Assembly: GCA_947173495.1 (NCBI GenBank)
Contig: CAMWFQ010000014.1
Span: 1-64,000 of the forward strand
Reading direction: 5' to 3'
Length of the DNA: 64,000 nt
Origin: an uncultured Lachnospiraceae bacterium
GTDB taxonomy: Bacteria; Bacillota; Clostridia; Lachnospirales; Lachnospiraceae
In this document: piece after piece, positions 15,431 through 24,433 of the stretch
Layout of the letters: the number at the start of each line of letters is the position of its first letter
Position numbering within the stretch: position 1 is the first letter of the stretch
Notes under the pieces: model-generated
Database searches by the model: none
Told to the model about the DNA's origin: nothing
The model's input: the letters and a program-made list of their open reading frames with translations, nothing else
Translations under genes and position numbers: made by a program

Positions 15431-16795
15431 ATGATTAATTTATTTGAAGTAGTTGAAACCAATGAGATGATCACCAAGGAAAATCTGGATGTACGAACCA
15501 TTACACTTGGTATCAGTCTGCTGGACTGTATAGATTCTGATCTGGCCCGGCTGAAAGATAAAATTCATCATAAAATATTTGAGGCGGCCAAAAATCTGGT
15601 ACAGACGGGAGAAGAAATTTCCAGGGAATTCGGGATCCCCATTGTGAATAAAAGAATTTCAGTGACTCCTGTTGCACTGATAGGAGGCGCTGCCTGCCAT
15701 TCGGCAGAAGACTTTGCATCTATAGCACAGACGCTGGATCAGACAGCAAAAGAGGTGGGGGTTAATTTTATCGGAGGGTATTCCGCGTTGGTTTCAAAGG
15801 GAATGACGGAGGCCGACGAGCTTCTGATCCGCTCCATTCCTCTTGCACTATCTTCCACAGAGCGGGTGTGCAGTTCCGTAAATCTGGGTTCCACCAGGAC
15901 CGGGATCAATATGGATGCAGTAAAGCTTATGGGAGAGATCGTAAAGCAGACTGCAGAATACACGAAAGAAGAGGACTCCCTGGGATGTGCCAAGCTGGTG
16001 GTTTTCTGCAATGCACCGGATGACAATCCGTTTATGGCAGGAGCTTTTCATGGAGTGACGGAACCGGACAAAGTGATTAATGTGGGAGTCAGCGGTCCGG
16101 GAGTGGTGAAAAATGCGCTTAGTAAGGTGCGGGGAGAAAATTTTGAGGTGCTCTGCGAGACCATCAAGAAAACTGCGTTTAAGGTGACCCGCGTCGGCCA
16201 GCTGGTAGCGCAGGAGGCATCGGCAAGGCTTGGCGTTCCGTTCGGTATTGTGGATCTTTCCCTGGCGCCGACTCCTGCTATTGGAGACAGCGTGGCGGAT
16301 ATTCTCTGTGAGATCGGCCTGGAATATGCCGGTGCGCCCGGAAGCACGGCGGCGCTTGCCCTTTTAAACGATCAGGTGAAAAAGGGAGGTGTCATGGCTT
16401 CGTCTTATGTAGGCGGTTTAAGCGGTGCCTTTATTCCGGTAAGCGAGGACCAGGGAATGATCGATGCAGTTTCGGCGGGCGCTCTTTCTCTTGAAAAGCT
16501 AGAGGCCATGACCTGTGTCTGCTCGGTAGGGCTGGATATGATTGCCATACCCGGAGATACAAAGGAAACCACCATATCGGGAATTATTGCAGATGAGATG
16601 GCCATTGGTATGGTCAATCAGAAGACGACAGCAGTGAGGATCATTCCTGTCATTGGAAAAGGGGTGGGGGAAACAGTGGAATTCGGGGGCCTTCTGGGAT
16701 ATGCGCCCATTATGCCGGTTAATTCTTTCTCCTGCGATGCTTTTGTAAACCGGGGAGGAAGGATCCCGGCGCCCATACACAGCTTTAAAAATTAA
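15431..16795 (+). CDS. PFL family protein (UPF0210)
   Basis: This 454-residue protein of the UPF0210/DUF711 family is related in fold to pyruvate formate-lyase. Glycine- and alanine-rich segments and a conserved N-terminal E-T-N-E-M-I are visible. No glycyl-radical motif is evident, so radical chemistry cannot be claimed. ATG 15431 has AGGAG at good spacing. It is translationally close to the ACT-domain gene, which may sense its substrate or product (inference). A terminator follows at 16835. Confidence 0.9.
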   Translation: MINLFEVVETNEMITKENLDVRTITLGISLLDCIDSDLARLKDKIHHKIFEAAKNLVQTGEEISREFGIPIVNKRISVTPVALIGGAACHSAEDFASIAQTLDQTAKEVGVNFIGGYSALVSKGMTEADELLIRSIPLALSSTERVCSSVNLGSTRTGINMDAVKLMGEIVKQTAEYTKEEDSLGCAKLVVFCNAPDDNPFMAGAFHGVTEPDKVINVGVSGPGVVKNALSKVRGENFEVLCETIKKTAFKVTRVGQLVAQEASARLGVPFGIVDLSLAPTPAIGDSVADILCEIGLEYAGAPGSTAALALLNDQVKKGGVMASSYVGGLSGAFIPVSEDQGMIDAVSAGALSLEKLEAMTCVCSVGLDMIAIPGDTKETTISGIIADEMAIGMVNQKTTAVRIIPVIGKGVGETVEFGGLLGYAPIMPVNSFSCDAFVNRGGRIPAPIHSFKN

Positions 16796-16834
16796 AGAGA
16801 TAAAAAGGATATCATACTTAGCGGAACATGCTGG

Positions 16835-16865
16835 AAAACGCCGTCTTTTAAAGATCGGCGTTTTT
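16835..16865 (+). terminator. Terminator after the PFL-family gene
   Basis: AAAACGCCG (16835-16843) pairs with CGGCGTTTT (16856-16864), with an extra partly paired loop and a T-run. Confidence 0.85.
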
Positions 16866-16913
16866 ACAATAATCCATCAGTCGCAATTTAGGAAAAAATT
16901 AAGATTATACGCG

Positions 16914-16942
16914 TTGTTTCTTGGGGTAGAATATGCTATAGT
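16914..16942 (+). promoter_or_regulatory. Promoter of the ABC/HlyD operon
   Basis: TTGTTT (16914-16919), 17-bp spacer, TATAGT (16937-16942), with TGC before the -10. About 90 bp of leader precedes the first gene. Confidence 0.7.
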
Positions 16943-17032
16943 TTGTATGGGAAAATAGATGAAAGCACAAGATTATGAGGTATGCTGTGAAGGGGCAGTG
17001 CTTCACAGGGTTTAACAGAAATGGAGAATAGA

Positions 17033-19309
17033 ATGAAAAAAAGTCAGAATTTTTTGCGAATCGCTCTTATGACAGGCATGATTATGCTGGCGCTTTTTGG
17101 CTGCGGCAGGAAAGAGGGGACGGAAGGAGGCGGCAAAAGCGGATATGTATATGTTCCGGAATACGTTCAGATTGATATAGAATGCGATCATATTTATGAT
17201 GCCGTAGCTGCGGGAGACAATCTGTTTCTGAGCGGAGTGAGCTGGAATGATGATACGGGAGAAAATAAAAATTATCTGTACAAATATAATATGATAGACA
17301 AGCAGATTCAGGAGATATCGATTGACCTGGATACCGACAGCAGTATTTCCAGCATGACAGTGGCGCCGGATGGAAAGCTCATGATCCTGATCAACCGTTA
17401 CACGTATGAGCAGGATGAGGAAGGAAATGTGACGAATGCAGAGTCGGCCATAGAATTATGGGACGTCTCACCGGAGGATGGATCCGTCGGGGAAAAGAAG
17501 GACATCACAAAGCTGGCGGGAGATTCGGAATATGCCTATATTCAGTATTTTTGTGTGGACGGCCAGGGAAATATTTATGTAAGCGATGGTGATAACGGCA
17601 TTCACGTGGTAAAGCAGGACCTTTCACCGGTATGTGACATTAAGCTGGATAACTGGATCCAGGGGATGATACCATCCAAAGAGGGAGACATCTATATTTC
17701 TTCCTACGGAGAGAATGGATTAGAGCTCAGACCGGTGGACCTGAACGGGAAGAAACTGGGTGAAGCAGTGGAAGGCATGGCGGGCGGTTACGGAAATACG
17801 CAGTATTATACTGGTGTGTCCCAAAGCTTGGTGACCAACAGTTCCGATCAGGTTTCTTTGTTCGACCTTTCATCAGGTACGTCTGAACCGCTTTTCAAAT
17901 GGCTGGACGCGGACATTGACGGCAACGAAGTTTCTGAGATGGGCGAGCTTTCAGATGGACGGATCTGGGCGATTGTCCGGAATAACAGTGAGAGCGCGAG
18001 TACCGGCGGCAACACGTATGAGGTTGTTTTTCTGACCCGAACCGAGGCTTCCAAGGTAGAGGCAAAGAAGGAGATCCTTCTGGGTACCATGTGGCTCGAC
18101 AGTAATCTGAAAAAAGGGATTATTGACTTTAATAAGACAAACGGACAATATCGCATTACCGTGAAGGAATATGGCGGAGGCGATGATTATATGGAGGGGC
18201 TGAATCAGTTCAATGCAGATCTGACCACCGCAAACTGCCCGGATATGATCAGCCTGTCCAACATTGATTTTGAACAGTATGCAAGTAAAGGAATATTGGA
18301 AGATCTGTATCCCTATATGGAAAAGAGCGGATTTAAGAAAGAGGATTACCTTGAGAATATTCTGAAGGCTTACGAGTCGGATGGCAGGCTTTGCGGAATT
18401 CTTCCACAGTTTTATATTTCCACCACTATGGCAAAGGCTTCTCTGGTAGGAGATAAGACCGGATGGACGCTGTCAGAGATGCTTGATTTTGTGGAAGAGA
18501 ATGAGCCTGAAAATATCTTCTCAGACGGAACCCGAAGCAGTATATTTTATTACTGCATTTATAATAATATAGATGAATTCATAGACTGGCAGAATGGGAA
18601 ATGCTTCTTTGACGGGGAAGACTTTATCAGAACGCTGGAGTTCGCTGCCAATTTCCCGGAGGAATATGATTACAGCAGGGAAGGCGAGGGAATCTCGTCA
18701 AAGATCCGTTCCAACAAACTTCTTCTGATGCAGAGCACCATCAGTTCTGTTCAGGAATATCAGATGATGAACGGTATGTTTGGAGAGAAGATTGCCTTTG
18801 TCGGTTATCCGAACAGTGAGAGAAAGGGAAACCTGATCCAGGCTACGGGCGGATGCATAGGCCTTTCAGCCAAATCAAAGAATAAAGACGGAGCATGGGA
18901 ATTCATGCAGCGACTCCTGTCAGATGAATATCAGGATTCGCTGGTGAGCGAGCACGGAAGCTGGGGCTTCCCTGTAAAGAAATCTGCCCTTGAGAAACAG
19001 TTTGAGATTGATATGACGCCTGATTTCTATGAGGATGAAGAGGGCAATAAAATCGAAAGTCCCAAAACTACATGGGGATGGGATGACTTTGAAATGGAGA
19101 TCATGGCGGCGACTCAGGAAGAGATCGATGCGGTGAAGGAGATCATAGCCTCTGCGGATAAGCTTTCCGGTAATGTGGGTGTAAACGAACAGCTTACCAG
19201 CATCATCACGGAAGAATCGGAGCCTTTCTTCAAAGGTCAGAAGAGCGCGGCCGATGTGGCAGGTATTATTCAGAACAGAATTCAGATTTATGTGAATGAG
19301 AACAGATAG
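17033..19309 (+). CDS. Propeller + extracellular solute-binding lipoprotein (first copy)
   Basis: This 758-residue lipoprotein has a signal peptide ending in lipobox L-F-G-C (C24). Residues about 35-330 carry repeated blade-like strands such as D-G-Q-G-N-I-Y-V and K-E-G-D-I-Y-I, suggesting a beta-propeller. Residues about 350-755 look like a family 1 sugar solute-binding domain (A-D-L-T-T-A-N-C-P-D-M, then T-G-G-C-I-G-L). Two permeases follow directly, so it probably presents a ligand to that importer. The C-terminal about 30 residues (G-Q-K-S-A-x-x-V-A-x-I-I-Q) match the second lipoprotein at 24434. ATG 17033 was preferred over 17021 because GGAG lies between them. Confidence 0.85.
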   Translation: MKKSQNFLRIALMTGMIMLALFGCGRKEGTEGGGKSGYVYVPEYVQIDIECDHIYDAVAAGDNLFLSGVSWNDDTGENKNYLYKYNMIDKQIQEISIDLDTDSSISSMTVAPDGKLMILINRYTYEQDEEGNVTNAESAIELWDVSPEDGSVGEKKDITKLAGDSEYAYIQYFCVDGQGNIYVSDGDNGIHVVKQDLSPVCDIKLDNWIQGMIPSKEGDIYISSYGENGLELRPVDLNGKKLGEAVEGMAGGYGNTQYYTGVSQSLVTNSSDQVSLFDLSSGTSEPLFKWLDADIDGNEVSEMGELSDGRIWAIVRNNSESASTGGNTYEVVFLTRTEASKVEAKKEILLGTMWLDSNLKKGIIDFNKTNGQYRITVKEYGGGDDYMEGLNQFNADLTTANCPDMISLSNIDFEQYASKGILEDLYPYMEKSGFKKEDYLENILKAYESDGRLCGILPQFYISTTMAKASLVGDKTGWTLSEMLDFVEENEPENIFSDGTRSSIFYYCIYNNIDEFIDWQNGKCFFDGEDFIRTLEFAANFPEEYDYSREGEGISSKIRSNKLLLMQSTISSVQEYQMMNGMFGEKIAFVGYPNSERKGNLIQATGGCIGLSAKSKNKDGAWEFMQRLLSDEYQDSLVSEHGSWGFPVKKSALEKQFEIDMTPDFYEDEEGNKIESPKTTWGWDDFEMEIMAATQEEIDAVKEIIASADKLSGNVGVNEQLTSIITEESEPFFKGQKSAADVAGIIQNRIQIYVNENR

Positions 19310-19326
19310 TCTGTGAGAGGATAGAA

Positions 19327-20277
19327 ATGCATTTTCCCGGAAGGAAAAAGATAAAAAGCGATTCGGAGCAAACCAAAAAACAAAAGGGAATACGGAAAAA
19401 GTCAGACACCAGTCCCAGAACCCGCCGTGGGAGACGGATATCCGCAGGATATCTGTTTCCCAGCGCTCTGGGTGTGATGTTATTTTTTGTATTGCCATTT
19501 TTTATTGTGATCTACTATTCTATGGTGGATAATCCGATCAGTCATCAGTTTGTTTTTCTGGATAATTTTGTTATGGTCTTTCAAAATGCCGCTTTTCGTC
19601 AGGCGGCTGCCAATACGCTGACCTTTTCAGCGGCGGCAGTGCCGCTGGCGGTGGTGCTGTCCCTGCTTCTGGCAATGCTTCTTGAAAGCAAGATCCCTTT
19701 CAAAAGTCAGTTCAGGACTTTTTTTTTAAGCCCTATGATGGTGCCGATTGCATCGGTCGTGCTGATCTGGCAGGTGCTGTTCCATTACAATGGAATGATG
19801 AATGAAATACGGGTGCTGTTTGGCGCAGACAAAGTGGACTGGCTGAATTCTTCCTATGCCCAGGCAGTGATCGTTATGTTGTTTCTGTGGAAGAATCTGG
19901 GTTATAACATGATATTGTTCATGTCAGCGTTAAGCAGTATTCCAAAGGATATTCTGGAGGTCGCGGTGTTGGAGAGCGCAACACCCTTTCAGATCTTCTG
20001 GCATATCAAGCTGAGGTATATGTCCTCCACAATTTTATTTGTGACGATTATGTCTCTGATAAATTCTTTTAAGGTCTTCAGGGAAATCTATCTTCTGAAA
20101 GGAGACTATCCCTATGACACCATGTATATGTTGCAGCACTTTATGAATAATACCTTTGGACGTCTGGATTATCAGAAAATGTCTGCAGCCGCGATCCTGA
20201 TGGCGATCGTTATGGTAATCATTATAGGAATATTGTTCCTGACCGAGAGCTATTTCGGAAAGGATGTGGAAGGATGA
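19327..20277 (+). CDS. Carbohydrate-type ABC transporter permease (MalF/UgpA-like)
   Basis: A 316-residue inner-membrane permease with about six hydrophobic segments after a basic N-terminal tail. The EAA loop that docks the ATPase is seen as L-E-V-A-V-L-E-S-A in the C-terminal half. It overlaps the next permease by 4 bp (ATGA), so translation is coupled. No ATPase gene is present in the operon. Sugar importers of this class in Firmicutes often share an MsmK-type ATPase encoded elsewhere. Confidence 0.92.
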   Translation: MHFPGRKKIKSDSEQTKKQKGIRKKSDTSPRTRRGRRISAGYLFPSALGVMLFFVLPFFIVIYYSMVDNPISHQFVFLDNFVMVFQNAAFRQAAANTLTFSAAAVPLAVVLSLLLAMLLESKIPFKSQFRTFFLSPMMVPIASVVLIWQVLFHYNGMMNEIRVLFGADKVDWLNSSYAQAVIVMLFLWKNLGYNMILFMSALSSIPKDILEVAVLESATPFQIFWHIKLRYMSSTILFVTIMSLINSFKVFREIYLLKGDYPYDTMYMLQHFMNNTFGRLDYQKMSAAAILMAIVMVIIIGILFLTESYFGKDVEG

Positions 20278-21245
20278 GTTTATTTAAGAGGAATACAAGC
20301 GTAATAGATGAGGTGGCGCTGGATAAATGGGACGAAACTGTCCGGAAGAAAAAAAAGATCCGGAATGCCAGAAGGCTGATGCGTCTTTCGGTGGCAACTA
20401 TGGCGGCGGGATGTTTTGCAGTACTTTTTCTCCTGCCGATCGTACTGACGGTGACCAATTCCTTTATGTCTGCTTCGGAGATCTCCGCCAATTACGGTCA
20501 GGTGTTTGCAACCTCCAGTACCGGCGGTAAGGTATATATTTCGGAGAAGGTGAACCTGAAGTTTATTCCGGATATGGTGTCTTTCAGTCAGTACATTACC
20601 GTATTGCTGAAAAGCCCGGAGTACTTGTTTAAATTCTGGAATTCGGTGGTTCTGGTGGTACCGATCGTAGTTTTTCAGCTGCTGGTGGCGGCAGGGGCTT
20701 CTTTTGGATTTACAAGGTACAGAGGGCGGATGAAGGAGATCATTTTCTTTCTGTATATTATATTGATGCTGATGCCCTATCAGGTGACGCTGGTGCCCAA
20801 TTACCTTGTGGCTCAGTGGTTTCATATTCTGGATACCAATTGGGCGATCTGGTTGCCGGGAATTTTTTCTCCCTTTGCGGTGTATCTTCTGACCAAGTAT
20901 ATGCGCAGAATCCCGGTTTCCATGATGGAGGCGGCCCAGATCGACGGGGCCGGGGAGTGGCAGATTTTCAGGAGGATATGTCTGCCGTTGTGTAAAGGAG
21001 CATTGTGTTCCATCGCGATTCTGATCTTTATTGATTACTGGAACATGGTGGAGCAGCCCCTGATTCTTCTGTCAGATGCGGAAAAGCATCCGCTTTCTGT
21101 CTTTCTGTCCAAAATCAACGCGGGAGAAATCGGGCTGGCGTTTGCGGTGGCGACCATTTACATGGTTCCGCCCATACTGGTGTTTTTGTACGGAGAAGAT
21201 TATCTGGTGGAGGGAATTACCTACCAGGGAGGAATTAAAGGATAA
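20274..21245 (+). CDS. Carbohydrate-type ABC transporter permease (MalG/UgpE-like)
   Basis: This 323-residue partner permease has about six membrane segments and the EAA motif M-M-E-A-A-Q-I-D-G-A-G. An extra stretch of about 40 residues sits between the first membrane segment and the next (around residues 65-105), probably extracellular. The start overlaps the upstream permease stop. The transported compound is unknown; the family suggests an oligosaccharide. Confidence 0.92.
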   Translation: MSLFKRNTSVIDEVALDKWDETVRKKKKIRNARRLMRLSVATMAAGCFAVLFLLPIVLTVTNSFMSASEISANYGQVFATSSTGGKVYISEKVNLKFIPDMVSFSQYITVLLKSPEYLFKFWNSVVLVVPIVVFQLLVAAGASFGFTRYRGRMKEIIFFLYIILMLMPYQVTLVPNYLVAQWFHILDTNWAIWLPGIFSPFAVYLLTKYMRRIPVSMMEAAQIDGAGEWQIFRRICLPLCKGALCSIAILIFIDYWNMVEQPLILLSDAEKHPLSVFLSKINAGEIGLAFAVATIYMVPPILVFLYGEDYLVEGITYQGGIKG

Positions 21246-21262
21246 GAGGAAAGGTGAGGACG

Positions 21263-23305
21263 ATGAACGAGAAGGAAGGAAAGAAGAGACGGGAATGGGT
21301 AAAGAATGCGGCGATTGTGTTTTTGACCATCATGCTGGTGCTTACCTTTTTTTCAAACACCATTATGAATTATTCCCTGCCGGAGGTAGCCACCCAGTAT
21401 GTGCAGAGCGGCTCTATCACTGCCAAAGTGCGCGGAACGGGAAATGTGACGGCCACAGATCCGTATAATGTAATGATCACAGAGTCCAGAGTGATCTCGG
21501 GTGTGGCGGTGAAGCAGGGCGATGAGGTGGAAAAGGATCAGATAATTTATTATCTGGAAGATGCGGAGAGCGAGGAGCTCAAAACCGCCCAGGCGGAGCT
21601 CTCCCAGCTGGAGCTGGATTACATGAAAGGACTGTTCGGCGGTACCGTTTCCCCGGATATCATCAACAAGGTGGCCAGCGGAAAAACAGATAATTTTGCT
21701 TCTTACCGCACAATGGTGTCGGATATGCAGGGCCGTCTCCAGGCTGCAGAGGACCGGGTGAAGGAATGTCAGGACGCGCTGGATCAGATCACATTGCAGA
21801 GTACGGTGAGCACCAATAACGCCGAGGTGAGTACTGTTGCCGATGAGCTGGAAAAGAGCCAGGCAACCACGGATCTGGCTAATGCCGAGCTGGCCTTTAA
21901 TATGGCGAAGGAAAACCGGATCGCGGAGCTGAATGAGGAAATAACAGAGAAAAAGAATCAGATTGCTGATCTGAAGCTGCTGATCGATAATGCGCAGTCA
22001 TTGTCGGGGACGAGCGCGGCAGCGCCGGGGGCGACGCCGAATACGAATGATGCAGTGTATCAGGAACGGAAAAGATTTGTATCGGAAAAGATAGCAGCAA
22101 TTAATGCATTGGATTCGAATGCGAGTCTGAATGCGGGATCTGGTGTAAATTTTGACAATATGTCTACCCCTGCAGAGGTAGAAAACTGGTATTTAAGTGC
22201 AATGGCATCTACCGAGAGCATAACTGACCCGGCGCAGAAAGACGAAGCACAAAAGAAATATGCCGCAGCATATGGGGAGTATAAAGTGGCTTTGGATTTA
22301 CTGAACGATGCCGCAGATACCTTGAAGGACTATGGGAACAGGCCTCAGTCTCAGCTGGACCGTCTGGAGAGTCTTGAGAAAGAATTAAGAAGACTGGAAG
22401 ACAAGCTGGCGGAGATTAATGCGATTACCGTAAATTCCAGCGGCAGCGTGCAGGATGCCAGGAACAGGCTCCAGCAGGCCGAGAAGAATATAACAGAGAT
22501 CACTCAGGCAAATAACCAGAATTCAGTGGCGTACCGGAATAAGGTGGCCAATGCGGAGGCAGCGCTTAAAAACGCCCAGGCGGTTTTGGAGCTCCTGAAG
22601 ACAGAGCAGACAGAGCTCTCCAACGACATCAACGCTGAATTAGACCTTGCCAAGGTCAATAAGGATATTGCCAAAAAGAAGGAGGAGATCGATAAGCTTC
22701 TGGAAAAATCCGTTGGAGCATCCATCAAGGCTCCCGTGGCGGGAACCGTGACCAACCTTGCCTATGTGGCAGGGGAAACCACGAAACCGGAGGAAGCGGC
22801 GGCAGTGATCCAGGTGGCAGGAAAGGGCTTTACCATGTCCATCTCCGTGACCAATGAGCAGGCCCAGAAGGTCCAGGTGGGAGATACGGCGGAGCTGCAG
22901 AATGCGTGGTACTATGATGATGTGAAGGTAGTCTTGTCCGCCATAAAGCCAGATCCGGATAATCCGGGACAGAAAAAGCTCCTCACCTTTGATGTGGATG
23001 GCGCGGATATTCAGGCGGGACAGGCTTTGAATATTTCTGTGGGACAAAGAAGTGCCGAGTATGAATTTGTGGTGCCCAACAGTGCGGTCAGGGAGGATAA
23101 CAACGGTAAGTTCATTCTGATTGTGGAATCAAGAAGCGGTCCGTTAAACAACAGATATATTGCGACCAGAGTAGATGTAGAGGTGTTGGCAAGCGATGAT
23201 ACCAGTACGGCGATTTCAGCGCCTCTTTACGGATATGAATACGTGATTACAACATCCACGAAGCCGGTGGAAGCGGGCAAGCAGGTAAGGCTGAACGAGA
23301 CATAA
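21263..23305 (+). CDS. HlyD/MacA-type membrane fusion adaptor with long coiled coil
   Basis: This 680-residue protein has one N-terminal membrane segment (about 14-36), a lipoyl-like half domain (V-R-G-T-G-N-V-T-A then Q-G-D-E-V-E), and a long coiled-coil region (about 95-470) containing an Ala/Ser-rich interruption. The returning lipoyl half follows (I-K-A-P-V-A-G-T-V), and then a C-terminal beta-barrel region. In Gram-positive bacteria such adaptors extend from the membrane and usually work with an ABC exporter. Here the neighbours are importer permeases upstream and a MacB-core-like protein downstream. ATG 21263 follows GGTGAGG. Confidence 0.88.
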   Translation: MNEKEGKKRREWVKNAAIVFLTIMLVLTFFSNTIMNYSLPEVATQYVQSGSITAKVRGTGNVTATDPYNVMITESRVISGVAVKQGDEVEKDQIIYYLEDAESEELKTAQAELSQLELDYMKGLFGGTVSPDIINKVASGKTDNFASYRTMVSDMQGRLQAAEDRVKECQDALDQITLQSTVSTNNAEVSTVADELEKSQATTDLANAELAFNMAKENRIAELNEEITEKKNQIADLKLLIDNAQSLSGTSAAAPGATPNTNDAVYQERKRFVSEKIAAINALDSNASLNAGSGVNFDNMSTPAEVENWYLSAMASTESITDPAQKDEAQKKYAAAYGEYKVALDLLNDAADTLKDYGNRPQSQLDRLESLEKELRRLEDKLAEINAITVNSSGSVQDARNRLQQAEKNITEITQANNQNSVAYRNKVANAEAALKNAQAVLELLKTEQTELSNDINAELDLAKVNKDIAKKKEEIDKLLEKSVGASIKAPVAGTVTNLAYVAGETTKPEEAAAVIQVAGKGFTMSISVTNEQAQKVQVGDTAELQNAWYYDDVKVVLSAIKPDPDNPGQKKLLTFDVDGADIQAGQALNISVGQRSAEYEFVVPNSAVREDNNGKFILIVESRSGPLNNRYIATRVDVEVLASDDTSTAISAPLYGYEYVITTSTKPVEAGKQVRLNET

Positions 23306-23327
23306 GAGAAGAAAGGAGGGAGCCGTG

Positions 23328-24425
23328 ATGCTGAAAATAAAAGAATTGATACGGGGATTATCCCTTAAGCAGATCGTGCTTTCTCTGATCACTGTTTTGT
23401 CACTGGGATTGTATCTGATATTGACACTGTGGGTAAATGGCAGGGTGGAAGCTCTGATTGACCAGCAGGCTGCTGTCAGGTGGGATGAGGATGGAGCAAG
23501 CGCTCAGGTCAGCTGCTTTCTGGCGGAGGGAGTGGAGATGGATCCGTTCCGGATCAGGAGCTTTGAGGAGCAGCTAACCAAGAGCCTCTCGGAAGTCCTG
23601 ACAGAGCCGGAGGAAGATGAAGGGAAGGATAAGCGGCTTTTTATTGACGCATACAGCGCTGTGGGCAAGATCACTGTGACCAGTGAAAAAGGGCAGCTTG
23701 AAGCAAATGCAGTGGGGATAGGAGGGGACTTTTTTCTGTTTCATCCGCTGCAGCTGGTTAGCGGCGGATACTTTTCCGGAAATGATTTGATGAAGGATTC
23801 GATCCTGCTGGATGAAGAGGCAGCATGGCAGCTGTTCGGATCCAGTGATATTGCAGGGATGAGTGTAATGATCGGTGGTGTCCCCCATTACGTCTCAGGT
23901 GTGGTCAGAAGACAGGAAGGAAGATTTGCGGAGAGTGCCGGACTTGATAAGACAGTTGTTTATGTTTCCAATGAAACCCTTGCCGACTATGGAACAAGCA
24001 GTGGAATTTGTGTATATGAGGTGACGGCTCCGAATCCGGTAGAAGGTTTTATCTATAACTGTGTAAAAGAAAAGCTTGGGGTGGAAGAGGAGGATATGGT
24101 TGTGGTGGAGAATTCCAGCCGCTATACGCTCAAAGCCCTGATTCCCGTGATTCTGGGATTTGGAACCCGGTCCATGCAGCACAGGGCAGTGCGGTTCCCT
24201 TATTGGGAAAATATTGGAAGAGGATGGGAGGATGTCGCTGCGTTGATTCTTGTTTTTCGCTTCTTATTTTTACTGATTCCCGGAGTAATGATTATCGTGT
24301 TCCTTATCATAAAATGGAAGAACAGGAACTTTACATGGAAGGATGCGGGGAACTTTATTCTGGAATCCAGGGATAAGATCCGCAGGAAAGCAAGGGAAGG
24401 AAAGGAAAAGTGGGAGCATTTTTAG
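23328..24425 (+). CDS. MacB periplasmic-core-like membrane protein, two membrane segments
   Basis: This 365-residue protein has a membrane segment near 13-36 and a second near 300-330, with an extracellular domain between them. That domain has MacB-core features: G-D-F-F-L-F, then S-G-G-Y-F-S, then I-L-L-D-E-E-A-A-W-Q-L-F-G and a V-S-G-V-V strand. Full MacB/FtsX permeases have four membrane segments and a partner ATPase. Here two segments and the ATPase are missing. The C-terminus is basic and cytoplasmic. It likely partners the adjacent HlyD-type adaptor. The start follows AGGAGGG. Confidence 0.75.
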   Translation: MLKIKELIRGLSLKQIVLSLITVLSLGLYLILTLWVNGRVEALIDQQAAVRWDEDGASAQVSCFLAEGVEMDPFRIRSFEEQLTKSLSEVLTEPEEDEGKDKRLFIDAYSAVGKITVTSEKGQLEANAVGIGGDFFLFHPLQLVSGGYFSGNDLMKDSILLDEEAAWQLFGSSDIAGMSVMIGGVPHYVSGVVRRQEGRFAESAGLDKTVVYVSNETLADYGTSSGICVYEVTAPNPVEGFIYNCVKEKLGVEEEDMVVVENSSRYTLKALIPVILGFGTRSMQHRAVRFPYWENIGRGWEDVAALILVFRFLFLLIPGVMIIVFLIIKWKNRNFTWKDAGNFILESRDKIRRKAREGKEKWEHF

Positions 24426-24433
24426 GAGGAAGT